Shown here piece after piece: positions 17,237 through 23,881 of a stretch of 38,270 bases of DNA (positions are counted from its first letter, which is position 1; the number at the start of each line of letters is the position of its first letter). This DNA is from a virus. The position numbers and the translations under genes are program-made. A model generated the notes under the pieces. The model was not told the DNA's origin. It did not search any database and saw only the letters and a list, made by a program, of their open reading frames with translations. The DNA lies in the IMG/VR virus record IMGVR_UViG_3300023180_000158, positions 1 to 38,270 of that record; one strand, written 5' to 3'.

Positions 17237-17280
17237 TGCACCCAAGATAGAGCAGACAGAAGCCAACCTTAATTTGGTTG

Positions 17281-17309
17281 TTGACATAGGTTAACATCAC
17301 AGGTATATT
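17281..17309 (+). promoter_or_regulatory. Replication-operon promoter with operator
   Basis: TTGACA (17281-17286), a 17-base spacer, TATATT (17304-17309); predicted start near 17316 and AGG five bases before ATG 17339. The operator element TTGAC ATAG GTTAA (17281-17294) includes the -35 box, as at the cro promoter. Confidence 0.83.
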
Positions 17310-17338
17310 AAGTCATTAACAAAAATTAACAGGCAACA

Positions 17339-17731
17339 ATGAGAAAACGACAGACACATGAACAATCGCCTGCGTTCCAGTTTTACGCAAACGATTGGAT
17401 TAGCGAACCAAACAGAATGAGGATGACGCTTGAAGAACAAGGCGCATACATTCTGCTTTACTGTCATTGTTGGCGCGGATTCAAAATACCATTTGATTAC
17501 GAAGTCATGGCTAGGATGTGTAACTGCACGATTGAGAAGGTCAAGAAGATGTGGCCTAACATGCAGGACATGTTTGAACAGGTCAAAGACAAAAGCGGTG
17601 GTATTTATTTGATCTGTCTGCAAGCAGAAGAAGAACGCAAGGAACAGGCAGAGAACCGTAAGAAGCGTCAAGCAGCAGGCAGAAAAGGTGCAGAAAAACG
17701 ATGGGGTAAGGATGAGGTACAACCCGAATAG
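17339..17731 (+). CDS. DUF1376-family replication protein
   Basis: 130 residues. FQFYANDWISEPNRMRMTLEEQGAYI and the following WRGFKIPFD are the DUF1376 (YdaU-like) signature; this family often precedes or is fused to phage replication initiators. The C-terminus is very basic and Ala-rich (RKKRQAAGRKGAEKRWG), suited to DNA binding. First gene after the proposed origin, so it is a candidate initiator that recognises the iterons; that assignment is inference. Its end overlaps the primase start by 20 bases. Confidence 0.85.
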   Translation: MRKRQTHEQSPAFQFYANDWISEPNRMRMTLEEQGAYILLYCHCWRGFKIPFDYEVMARMCNCTIEKVKKMWPNMQDMFEQVKDKSGGIYLICLQAEEERKEQAENRKKRQAAGRKGAEKRWGKDEVQPE

Positions 17732-18536
17732 TCACTATGCTGTATTCATAGAAGCATTTGGAACACACCATAGTTTCCAAACGTTCTGCGACAAAGGCAA
17801 GAATCGCAGGATTATTAGACAATTACATGGCACACTTGAGGAACACCTTGAAGAACTATGGTCACTGAACAAGCAGGGTGCGGGTGTATTTTTCACTGTC
17901 AATCAGACTGATTTGCAAGGCAGGACTACAAAGAACATCACCAAAATTAGGTCAGTGTTCATTGATTTGGATGGTGCGCCATTGCCTGATAAGTTTGATC
18001 TGCAGCCCAACATCATCCTCAACACATCACCTAACAAATACCATTGCTATTGGTTAGTGGATGACATGCCAATCGAATCATTCACTTTGTATCAACAAGC
18101 ATTGGCTGCAAAGTTTAATTCAGACCCAGTTGTCAAAGACCTGCCGCGTGTGATGCGGATTGCAGGCTTTTTCCACAACAAATCAAAACCGTATCCAATC
18201 AAAATAGTCAAAGCGACATCTATAGATACGCCATACAAAATGGCAGAGATTCGTGACGGATTAGGGTTACAAAGACCACAGAAACCTGTGATTAGATCAG
18301 ACTACAAGCCTTCTATGTACCAAGGTAAATACTCAGGCACGCTTAGATATGGTGTGGGTGAGGGTGATAGACATGCTGCGTTAGTCAAGATGCTCATTGC
18401 TATACGGATGAGGGGTGAGTCAGAAGACTATGCGCGTGATGAAGCACTGAAGTTTGCCAACGCGTGTAACCCACCTGAAGACCACAATGAAGTGTTGTTT
18501 CAGGTAAAAGATATTTGGAGTAGATATGCGCCTTAG
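17712..18536 (+). CDS. RepB-like DNA primase
   Basis: 274 residues from ATG 17712 behind GGGGTAAGG; an in-frame GTG at 17688 is possible. VFIDLDG (82-88) carries the catalytic acidic pair, followed by ILNTSPNKYHCYWLVD (102-117) and RVMRIAGFFHNK (146-157), the motif set of the RepB-type archaeo-eukaryotic primase fold. The C-terminus (~210-274, GEGDRHAALVKMLIA) resembles a PriCT primase-accessory domain. It should make primers at the phage origin for host polymerase. Overlaps the helicase by 11 bases. Confidence 0.9.
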   Translation: MRYNPNSHYAVFIEAFGTHHSFQTFCDKGKNRRIIRQLHGTLEEHLEELWSLNKQGAGVFFTVNQTDLQGRTTKNITKIRSVFIDLDGAPLPDKFDLQPNIILNTSPNKYHCYWLVDDMPIESFTLYQQALAAKFNSDPVVKDLPRVMRIAGFFHNKSKPYPIKIVKATSIDTPYKMAEIRDGLGLQRPQKPVIRSDYKPSMYQGKYSGTLRYGVGEGDRHAALVKMLIAIRMRGESEDYARDEALKFANACNPPEDHNEVLFQVKDIWSRYAP

Positions 18537-20022
18537 AGATTACCAAGAAATAGCATTGGAAAACCTGCGGGAGTCAATGCGTGTAGGCAACAAACGAATA
18601 CTGTTAGTTGCTCCAACGGGTAGCGGTAAGACTGTGATTGCCAGTGCCATGATACAAGCAGCAGAACAACGATTGAAAAACTGTCTGTTTGTTGCACATA
18701 GACGGGAACTGGTGAACCAATGTTCAGATAAATTACGTCAATTTGATGTATCACATGGCGTGTTGATGGCAGGTAGGTCAGGCAACATAGGTGCAAGGAC
18801 ACAAGTTGCCAGTATTCAGACCTACACAATTCGCAAAGACAACAAATATTTTATGAAGCCCCGTGCAGACTTGATTATTCTGGATGAAGCACACCGTTCA
18901 GTCAGCAAGTCATTCCAAGATTTAATTAACGAGTATCCAGATGCCTATGTGATTGGCCTGACTGCTACACCTGTACGCAATGATGGCAAAGGTTTGGGTG
19001 GTGTCTATGATGATCTTGTTGAATGCGGAAACATACGCAAGTTGACCAGTGAAGGTTACCTTGTTCCTAACCGTGTTGTTGCACCGACTATGCCAGACTT
19101 GCAAGGTCTGAAGATTATGGCAGGTGATTATGAGAAGCGCGGCCTAAACACACGAATGAATAAACCTAAGTTAGTGGGTGACTTGGTTACGCATTGGATA
19201 CGACATGCAGAGAACAGACCAACGGTTGTCTTTGCTACATCTATTGCCCATAGCAGGTTCATAGCCAAAATCTTCAAAGACAACGGCATTCCTGCAGGTC
19301 ATGTAGATGGTGAAATGGATGAGTTGGAACGTGAAACTGTGCTGCATGATTTACATACTGGCAAAATCAAAGTGCTATCCAACTGTCAGGTTTTGACGGA
19401 AGGTTGGGATGAACCTAAAGTGTCATGCGTTGTCCTTGCCAGACCAACGAAATCGTATGGCATGTATCTGCAGATGGTGGGTAGATCATTACGCCCGTTT
19501 GAAGGCAAGGATGACACCTTAATCATTGACCATGCAGGCTGCGTTTATGAACACGGATTCCCTGAAGATGTACCTGAATGGGAACTTACGGAAGATAAAA
19601 TTACCAGACCTAAAAAGAAATCCACACCCATTGAAAAGCAGCCGTTCACCTGCACTCAATGCAATGCTGTGTATCAGCCCACCAGAGTCTACAGAACTTG
19701 CCCTGTGTGTGGTCACGCACCAACGGAAGCAGACAAAAAAGTTTTAATAAAGCAAGGCAGATTGGTTGAACTTGAGAAAGCCAAGGACGAAATCACAGCA
19801 CAAAACAAACAGGATTTTTACGCGCAACTTTTGTATCACTCTAAGCAAAAAGGATACAAGCAAGGTTGGGCAGATTGGACATTCAAAGAAAAGTTTGGGC
19901 ATTTTCCTCACAGCAAACGCGTGATGCCAATGCCTGTAGGTGATGAGGTCAAAGGCTTCCTGCGTCATCTTCAAATCAAAAAAGCCAAATCAAATGGGGG
20001 TGCTTATGTCGGAAGACGCTAA
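18526..20022 (+). CDS. Superfamily 2 DNA helicase
   Basis: 498 residues. Walker A APTGSGKT (29-36), DEAH box (120-123), motif III GLTATP, and motif VI QMVGRSLRP (316-324) define a DEAD/DEAH SF2 helicase of the ResIII/RadD type. A zinc ribbon follows (C376, C379, C392, C395), as in RadD-like helicases, then a C-terminal domain with GWADWTFKEKFGHFP, also typical of that group. It probably unwinds replication or recombination intermediates together with the primase. No hexameric replicative helicase is present. Overlaps the next gene by 17 bases. Confidence 0.92.
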   Translation: MRLRDYQEIALENLRESMRVGNKRILLVAPTGSGKTVIASAMIQAAEQRLKNCLFVAHRRELVNQCSDKLRQFDVSHGVLMAGRSGNIGARTQVASIQTYTIRKDNKYFMKPRADLIILDEAHRSVSKSFQDLINEYPDAYVIGLTATPVRNDGKGLGGVYDDLVECGNIRKLTSEGYLVPNRVVAPTMPDLQGLKIMAGDYEKRGLNTRMNKPKLVGDLVTHWIRHAENRPTVVFATSIAHSRFIAKIFKDNGIPAGHVDGEMDELERETVLHDLHTGKIKVLSNCQVLTEGWDEPKVSCVVLARPTKSYGMYLQMVGRSLRPFEGKDDTLIIDHAGCVYEHGFPEDVPEWELTEDKITRPKKKSTPIEKQPFTCTQCNAVYQPTRVYRTCPVCGHAPTEADKKVLIKQGRLVELEKAKDEITAQNKQDFYAQLLYHSKQKGYKQGWADWTFKEKFGHFPHSKRVMPMPVGDEVKGFLRHLQIKKAKSNGGAYVGRR

Positions 20023-20344
20023 AGAACAACAACTGCACAAACTGCGTGAGATTGGGCAGAAACATGCAGCCGCAAAGCGTGATGTAGTTGTGCTAGAACA
20101 CGGCAGACAAATCATGTTGTCTGATCTAATGAAGGAATACATGGTCAAAGGTGAGAAGACTGCAGCAGGTCAGGAACGTGAGGCGCGTGCTGATGAACGC
20201 TACAAAAAACACATTGAAGCGTTAGGCATGGCGATAGAAGAAGAACTCAAATGGGCATGGGAAAAGAAAATCGTTGATATTAACTTTGAAAAATGGAAGA
20301 CGAACATGATTAACCAGACCATTGAACGGAAACAATATGGCTAA
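20006..20344 (+). CDS. Small helical protein of the replication operon, unknown
   Basis: 112 residues from ATG 20006, which follows a GGGGG run. Charged and helical throughout (KLREIGQKHAAAKRDVVVLE, LKWAWEKKIVDINFEKWK). No family recognised. It lies between the helicase and the Ref-like nuclease with overlaps on both sides, so it is likely part of the recombination or replication set. Confidence 0.75.
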   Translation: MSEDAKEQQLHKLREIGQKHAAAKRDVVVLEHGRQIMLSDLMKEYMVKGEKTAAGQEREARADERYKKHIEALGMAIEEELKWAWEKKIVDINFEKWKTNMINQTIERKQYG

Positions 20345-20693
20345 GAAGGCGGCAACTGCTGAAGAAAAGAAACACATGTCACGCGTGGCTGATTTGGGTT
20401 GCATCGCCTGCGCAATATTAGGTCATTATGATTCACCTGCAGAACTGCACCACATCAAACACCAGACGGGCATGGGCAGAAGGTCTAGTCATTTTGAGGT
20501 CATTCCCCTGTGCTATCTGCATCATCGCGGAACGTATGGCTATCATCAAAGCCCTGCAGAATTTACGGGCAACTTTGGTGAGCAGAAAGAACTGCTGCAG
20601 CATGTGTTGGATTGGTTAGACTATAAAGATAAAAAAACGGGTCAGATAAATCCATCCAACCCGTTCACAAGAAATAATTTGTTTTATGAGTGA
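20337..20693 (+). CDS. Ref-like HNH nuclease (RecA-dependent type)
   Basis: 118 residues from ATG 20337, behind ACGGAAAC. CIACAILG (C22, C25), ELHHIKHQTGMGRRSSH (H38, H39), VIPLCYLHHRG (C59, H62, H63) and GYHQSPAEF match the recombination enhancement factor Ref of phage P1, an HNH nuclease that cuts single-stranded DNA at RecA-promoted D-loops. P1 Ref has a disordered N-terminal extension that this protein lacks, as do many phage homologues. It ends one base before the stop of the convergent operon. Confidence 0.88.
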   Translation: MAKKAATAEEKKHMSRVADLGCIACAILGHYDSPAELHHIKHQTGMGRRSSHFEVIPLCYLHHRGTYGYHQSPAEFTGNFGEQKELLQHVLDWLDYKDKKTGQINPSNPFTRNNLFYE

Positions 20694-21029
20694 TTACAAC
20701 TGGCTGTATTTTAGTGCGTAACCATCACCATACAGCAGATGACTCAGTTGATAGATCACATGGAAACCCATATCCATTCCACCACCTGAAACACCCATGC
20801 AACTGGTTTTGTCTTTGAATTTGTATTCCAGTGCATCACACATCAAGCGCGTCAACCAGTATTTGACAATCCTGTCCTCGCCTTCTCTAAATTCATCCTT
20901 GATGTCAAACTTGTGGAAATCCAGATGCCTATACGCACCGCTGTTTGATACCTGTTTGACGATATAGTAAATGGTATCACCTTTGTTGATGATTTCCTTC
21001 AGTTGTTCGATTGCTTTTGCTTTGCTCAT
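20694..21029 (-). CDS. Conserved phage hypothetical protein, GMDMGFHV family
   Basis: 111 residues. The C-terminal GGGMDMGFHVIYQLSHLLYGDGYALK is a strongly conserved motif in a widespread phage protein family without known function; the N-terminal half has TIYYIVKQVSNSGAYRHLDF. Last of seven coupled leftward genes; its stop abuts the stop of the Ref-like gene. Start overlaps the preceding stop (ATGA). Confidence 0.85.
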   Translation of the reverse strand: MSKAKAIEQLKEIINKGDTIYYIVKQVSNSGAYRHLDFHKFDIKDEFREGEDRIVKYWLTRLMCDALEYKFKDKTSCMGVSGGGMDMGFHVIYQLSHLLYGDGYALKYSQL

Positions 21030-21184
21030 TGTTTCATTTCCTTTCTTCTATTTGATTCGATAGCGTGCCAAATGTTTATCACGCCCCATAATGCGACTAT
21101 GATTGCATCCAGACTCGCCCCATCCCATGCAAGGAACAGGGCAAGAGTCCAGATGAATCCGCTTAACATAAAACGCCAGATCAC
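21026..21184 (-). CDS. Small membrane protein
   Basis: 52 residues if it begins at GTG 21184, whose GTGA overlaps the upstream stop; an ATG at 21169 would give 47. I prefer the GTG because every neighbour starts by such an overlap. Two hydrophobic segments, FMLSGFIWTLALFLAW and DAIIVALWGVINIW, form a helical hairpin, with a basic C-terminus (ESNRRKEMKQ). Function unknown. Confidence 0.7.
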   Translation of the reverse strand: MIWRFMLSGFIWTLALFLAWDGASLDAIIVALWGVINIWHAIESNRRKEMKQ

Positions 21185-21387
21185 AAGTCACCCGCGTTTT
21201 TCTTTTTCTGCCAATCATCAAGGCAAAGGCGCAAGCCCTCATCTAATCCCTGATAAAGTTGGTCAAGGTTAACCCGTAGATATTGGAAAGCCTCAACCCG
21301 CTGTGACGGGCTAAGACCTTTCAAATGGTCATCAACGATTGACTTGACCCAGACAGAATCTACTGACAAGAATTTATCCTGCTGCAT
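21181..21387 (-). CDS. Small helical hypothetical protein
   Basis: 68 residues, MQQDKFLSVDSVWVKSIVDD, then a Leu-rich helical region and a Lys-rich end. Not recognised. Start ATG 21387 overlaps the upstream stop by one base (TAATG), its own stop overlaps the next GTG start. Confidence 0.7.
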   Translation of the reverse strand: MQQDKFLSVDSVWVKSIVDDHLKGLSPSQRVEAFQYLRVNLDQLYQGLDEGLRLCLDDWQKKKNAGDL

Positions 21388-21965
21388 TACTGCTCCTTCC
21401 CTAGTTTCATATCTAGCAACGTTGTAAGGTCATGGTATGCAGACGATTGATGTGCGCCTACGTTCCAATCCGTTATATCCTCAACATCAAGGCCATCTGT
21501 GCCACAGTAGGCTTTTCCGTTCTTCCAGTTGTAGACAGTGAACACACGACCATCAGGAAACTTGAAAGCCCATTCACGGTCAATCTTATCCTCTGCACCT
21601 GCTCGCGGCATGTACACAAAATGCGGTTCGCCAAACACTTCAACCAGTTGCGCGTATGTGCGCTTGATGTGTCCGTGTAGGTGTGTGCCGCCTGTTTCTG
21701 TGGTCTTTTTGATGTCAGTGATGTGACGGTATTCCCTGTCCTGCATTTCAAAATGCAGCATTGTGGCAATATCTGCCGCCTTGTCCTTGTTGTAGGTCAC
21801 CAGTGCTTCAGCGAACCACTCAATTTCCTGCTTTGTAAACGTTGCAACATCTTCAGCCGTTTTACTCACCATGAACTGCGTTTCAGCCTGTGCCGATTGC
21901 ATGTCATACGATGAAGTGTCAAGACCTTCGATGTAATCCCAGTTTGCGTTTTTTGTTTTGCTCAT
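21387..21965 (-). CDS. Conserved phage hypothetical protein, 192 residues
   Basis: Start ATG 21965 is chosen for its ATGA overlap with the upstream gene. The C-terminal half (WAFKFPDGRVFTVYNWKNGK, then DITDWNVGAHQ) matches a phage family with the pattern W...F.DG...IYDWK...W.IGG whose role is unknown. The N-terminus is polar; the middle holds KKTTETGGTHLHGHI. It looks like an early accessory protein. Confidence 0.82.
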   Translation of the reverse strand: MSKTKNANWDYIEGLDTSSYDMQSAQAETQFMVSKTAEDVATFTKQEIEWFAEALVTYNKDKAADIATMLHFEMQDREYRHITDIKKTTETGGTHLHGHIKRTYAQLVEVFGEPHFVYMPRAGAEDKIDREWAFKFPDGRVFTVYNWKNGKAYCGTDGLDVEDITDWNVGAHQSSAYHDLTTLLDMKLGKEQ

Positions 21966-22168
21966 TGTTTTCCTTCCTCTGTTGTTGTTGATAAAAAGCA
22001 ATATTTAGGTTTTTTGATGTCAAAGATGTCTTCCAACTCGCCAACCTCATCAAACCCATACAATACAAACCCATCCTGCGGGTCTGTTCCCTTCTCATAC
22101 ACAACAAGATCGCACCCGCTAGGGATGCAACCTTGAAATGTGTTGATGTTCTCAATGTCGATACGCAT
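21962..22168 (-). CDS. Small acidic hypothetical protein
   Basis: 68 residues, acidic, with ENINTFQGCIPSGCDLVVYE and FVLYGFDEVGELEDIFDI. Not recognised. The spacing of beta-like segments resembles small early phage proteins. Starts by a TAATG overlap and ends by an ATGA overlap. Confidence 0.7.
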   Translation of the reverse strand: MRIDIENINTFQGCIPSGCDLVVYEKGTDPQDGFVLYGFDEVGELEDIFDIKKPKYCFLSTTTEEGKQ

Positions 22169-22365
22169 TAGAAACGTTCAGCGGCATATAAGCACGCTGC
22201 TCCGCCTAGCATAGCGACAAGGCCATAACCTATGACCATCAGCATGGTTGGTATGTCGTTCGCATACTCCATGCACTTGCCATCGCAATCATTTGCACTG
22301 CCCATGATTGACAATAGACCAATGGCGACCGCAAGGCCGCCAAATACTCTTAGAAACGTTTTCAT
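22168..22365 (-). CDS. Small two-helix membrane protein
   Basis: 65 residues from ATG 22365, with GGGAGG seven bases upstream and an ATGA overlap with the previous gene. Two hydrophobic helices, FLRVFGGLAVAIGLLSIMG and MLMVIGYGLVAMLGGAACLY, are joined by a loop with two cysteines (DCDGKC) that would lie in the periplasm. Possible early membrane-acting protein such as a superinfection exclusion factor; no direct evidence. Confidence 0.72.
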   Translation of the reverse strand: MKTFLRVFGGLAVAIGLLSIMGSANDCDGKCMEYANDIPTMLMVIGYGLVAMLGGAACLYAAERF

Positions 22366-22691
22366 TGTGTTGCCTCCCACATTGCGTTGAACTGCTCCCA
22401 CCAAGATTCCATCCAATCGTTAGCGGTGTAATCAGACACCAATTCATCATCCTCATTGCCAAAGACGATCAATGCCCAACCCTTACGCACACCATCCTTG
22501 AAGAACACTAATTCAGCAATGTCCACTGATTCGGTGTGATCTTTGATTTCGGTGTACTTTGTAGAACCCTCAACCAGTGCATCACCCTCGCAATACACGT
22601 TGATGCTGCAGCCTTCGTTCAAAGCCCATTTGATAAGATTCAAGTGCGCCTTACGCATCTGAACCGCTTGCTTTATGGTTTCGTTGTCCAT
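22362..22691 (-). CDS. Hypothetical protein, first gene of leftward accessory operon
   Basis: 109 residues. Contains KWALNEGCSINVYCEGDALVEGS and a C-terminal YTANDWMESWWEQFNAMWE rich in tryptophan. Not recognised beyond being of the small early phage type. GAGGT lies seven bases before ATG 22691; the promoter and operator are just upstream. Confidence 0.78.
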   Translation of the reverse strand: MDNETIKQAVQMRKAHLNLIKWALNEGCSINVYCEGDALVEGSTKYTEIKDHTESVDIAELVFFKDGVRKGWALIVFGNEDDELVSDYTANDWMESWWEQFNAMWEATQ

Positions 22692-22711
22692 GTTGTTTAC
22701 CTCATTGTTGT

Positions 22712-22754
22712 TTAACGTAGGTTAATTATATAACACATTCCAGAGTGTACGCAA
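22712..22754 (-). promoter_or_regulatory. Promoter and operator of the leftward accessory operon
   Basis: Minus strand: TTGCGT (22754-22749), an 18-base spacer, TATAAT (22730-22725). The operator element TTAAC GTAG GTTAA (22712-22725) lies at the predicted start site and touches the -10. The -35 is imperfect, the -10 is consensus. Confidence 0.75.
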
Positions 22755-22775
22755 GAATTTATTTTCACTTATATA

Positions 22776-22803
22776 TTGATATGCCACTACTTTAGGTTAT
22801 AAT
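22776..22803 (+). promoter_or_regulatory. Promoter of terS
   Basis: TTGATA (22776-22781), a 16-base spacer and TATAAT (22798-22803). The ATG of terS is at 22810, only six bases after the -10, so a transcript starting from this promoter would have no leader, and no ribosome site is seen nearby. Confidence 0.6.
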
Positions 22804-22809
22804 GTTGAT

Positions 22810-23223
22810 ATGAGCGATAAAACGTTGACAGATAAGCAAAAGTTATTCGTCCACTACTTTAGTCAGACGGGTAACGCAACACAGTCCGCCATCAGTGCGG
22901 GGTACTCTGCTGCAACTGCCGAACAACAGGCTTACGAACTCAAGAAGAAACTAGCCACCCAGATAGATGACGCAACACGACAGGCGTTGGGCGGTGCTGT
23001 ACCTATGGCGGTTGAGAAACTCCAAAGCCTCATCAGTGATGACAAGGTATCGCCTGCGGTCAAGTTAGGGGCAATCAATAGCATCCTAGATCGTACAGGC
23101 TACCAGACAGTCCACAAGGTAGAAGACGTAACCAAGCAACGTACAGACGAAGAACTACAGACAGAACTGAACCACCTGCTGCAATCACTCGGCGGCGGTC
23201 TAGTCAAAGAAACAGAACACTAA
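22810..23223 (+). CDS. terS: Terminase small subunit
   Basis: 137 residues. LTDKQKLFVHYFSQTGNATQ followed by SAISAGYS and TAEQQAYELKKK is the N-terminal DNA-binding signature of the Terminase_2 small-subunit family; the C-terminus LDRTGYQTVHKVE is also typical. It recognises the packaging site and positions the large subunit. First gene of the late block, separated from the nuclease-terL pair by a 370-base non-coding gap. Confidence 0.92.
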   Translation: MSDKTLTDKQKLFVHYFSQTGNATQSAISAGYSAATAEQQAYELKKKLATQIDDATRQALGGAVPMAVEKLQSLISDDKVSPAVKLGAINSILDRTGYQTVHKVEDVTKQRTDEELQTELNHLLQSLGGGLVKETEH

Positions 23224-23469
23224 ACCATCCTTCTTCTGCTTCCCTCTATTACACACATATAGGGGAAGACACATCAGGCAGCCTTGCCAATCCACCCCAG
23301 AAGAATGGTTCATTGCACACACACACGCGCATCCTGAGCAAAGCAGCCCTCATCCCTGCGGTCTTGTTAAAAGGTCACGGGCTAAATGTGTCTGCATCCT
23401 ATATACGCACACAGACAGGCATCGAATCTCACAGACGCGCCCGCCAAATCGACCCCCCACCCCCCAAAG

Positions 23470-23521
23470 TGCCTCGCCCTGCTATATACAATGGATTCAT
23501 CCGTACAGCGGAGGGCATTTT
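23470..23521 (+). terminator. Weak candidate terminator
   Basis: TGCCTCGC can pair with GCGGAGGGCA as an 8-bp stem with two bulged G, closing a loop of about 30 bases, followed by ATTTTT. The long loop and bulges make this uncertain. Confidence 0.25.
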
Positions 23522-23527
23522 TAGATA

Positions 23528-23586
23528 TTAACGTAAGTTAACGCATAGGACATTGGGGTTGTGCTAGGTTAATTTTCGGGTATAGT
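23528..23586 (+). promoter_or_regulatory. Promoter with two operator copies before the nuclease gene
   Basis: Operator TTAAC GTAA GTTAA (23528-23541) and a second, TTGTG CTAG GTTAA (23559-23572). The latter overlaps a possible -35 TTGTGC (23559-23564), 16 bases before TATAGT (23581-23586). As at terS, the ATG (23594) is only seven bases after the -10. Confidence 0.65.
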
Positions 23587-23593
23587 GTTATTT

Positions 23594-23881
23594 ATGGGTG
23601 ATAAAGCATGGAAACAGCGTGAACGACAGGTGGCTGCTTACTTTGGTGGTGAGCGTACTGCTTTGTCGGGCGGCAACGGCAAGATTACTAGGGCTGATGT
23701 CATACACGATGACCTGTTTATTGAATGTAAACTGCGTGCCAAGCATTCTGTGGTGTCATTATGGGATGAAACTAAGAAATTAGCGGATGCTGAAGAAAAG
23801 ACCCCAGTAATTGCATTATGCGAAAAAAATCGGAAAGGGTTTTGGATAATGGTACATAGTGATGATCTTGCTAAGTTATGA
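23594..23881 (+). CDS. Small PD-(D/E)XK-like nuclease (Hjc-type)
   Basis: 95 residues from ATG 23594. An early acidic residue in KQRERQVAAYFGGERT, then ADVIHDDLFIECKLR with D35, E44 and K46, has the spacing of the PD-(D/E)XK core of archaeal-type resolvases and small phage nucleases. It could trim branched DNA before packaging, a job done in T7 by the gp3 endonuclease; that is inference. Its stop overlaps the terL start (ATGA), linking it to packaging. Ordinary ribosome site absent. Confidence 0.8.
   Translation: MGDKAWKQRERQVAAYFGGERTALSGGNGKITRADVIHDDLFIECKLRAKHSVVSLWDETKKLADAEEKTPVIALCEKNRKGFWIMVHSDDLAKL

Larger units (their letters stand above)
17117..17280. other. Probable replication origin region
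   Basis: Gene-free stretch between the cro terminator and the replication promoter. It holds three 11-bp iterons (17127-17159), a perfect 12-bp palindrome ATGGTTAACCAT (17162-17173), a degenerate fourth iteron core ATGGCAA (17184-17190) and a 6-bp pyrimidine repeat (17201-17236). Iterons at helical-turn spacing beside a primase-helicase operon are the classic layout of an origin bound by a phage initiator. Origin activity is inferred. Confidence 0.6.
23224..23593. other. Non-coding gap between terS and nuclease-terL; candidate packaging site
   Basis: I see no convincing gene here. The plus strand is strikingly C-rich and G-poor compared with the surroundings, with CA-repeats (ACACACACACGCGC near 23318) and two runs of six C separated by one A (23453-23465). 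A weak hairpin plus T run and two operator copies lie at the 3' end. A gene-free block next to terS is where many phages keep the cos or pac site, but no terminus is visible. Confidence 0.5.

Noticed and set aside
17090-17287. Minus-strand frame with GEGEDEGEDEG
   Set aside because: Its acidic repeat is only the translation of the TTCAYC hexamer array; it also covers the terminator. Better explained as origin repeats.
17297-17722. Long open frame on the minus strand opposite the DUF1376 gene
   Set aside because: Cys/Phe/Leu-rich shadow of a real gene, no ribosome site, no family resemblance, and it would read across the replication promoter.
23313-23531. 72-residue plus-strand frame in the terminase gap
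   Set aside because: Proline/histidine/arginine-rich translation of C-rich DNA, no ribosome site and no recognised family; treated as non-coding.
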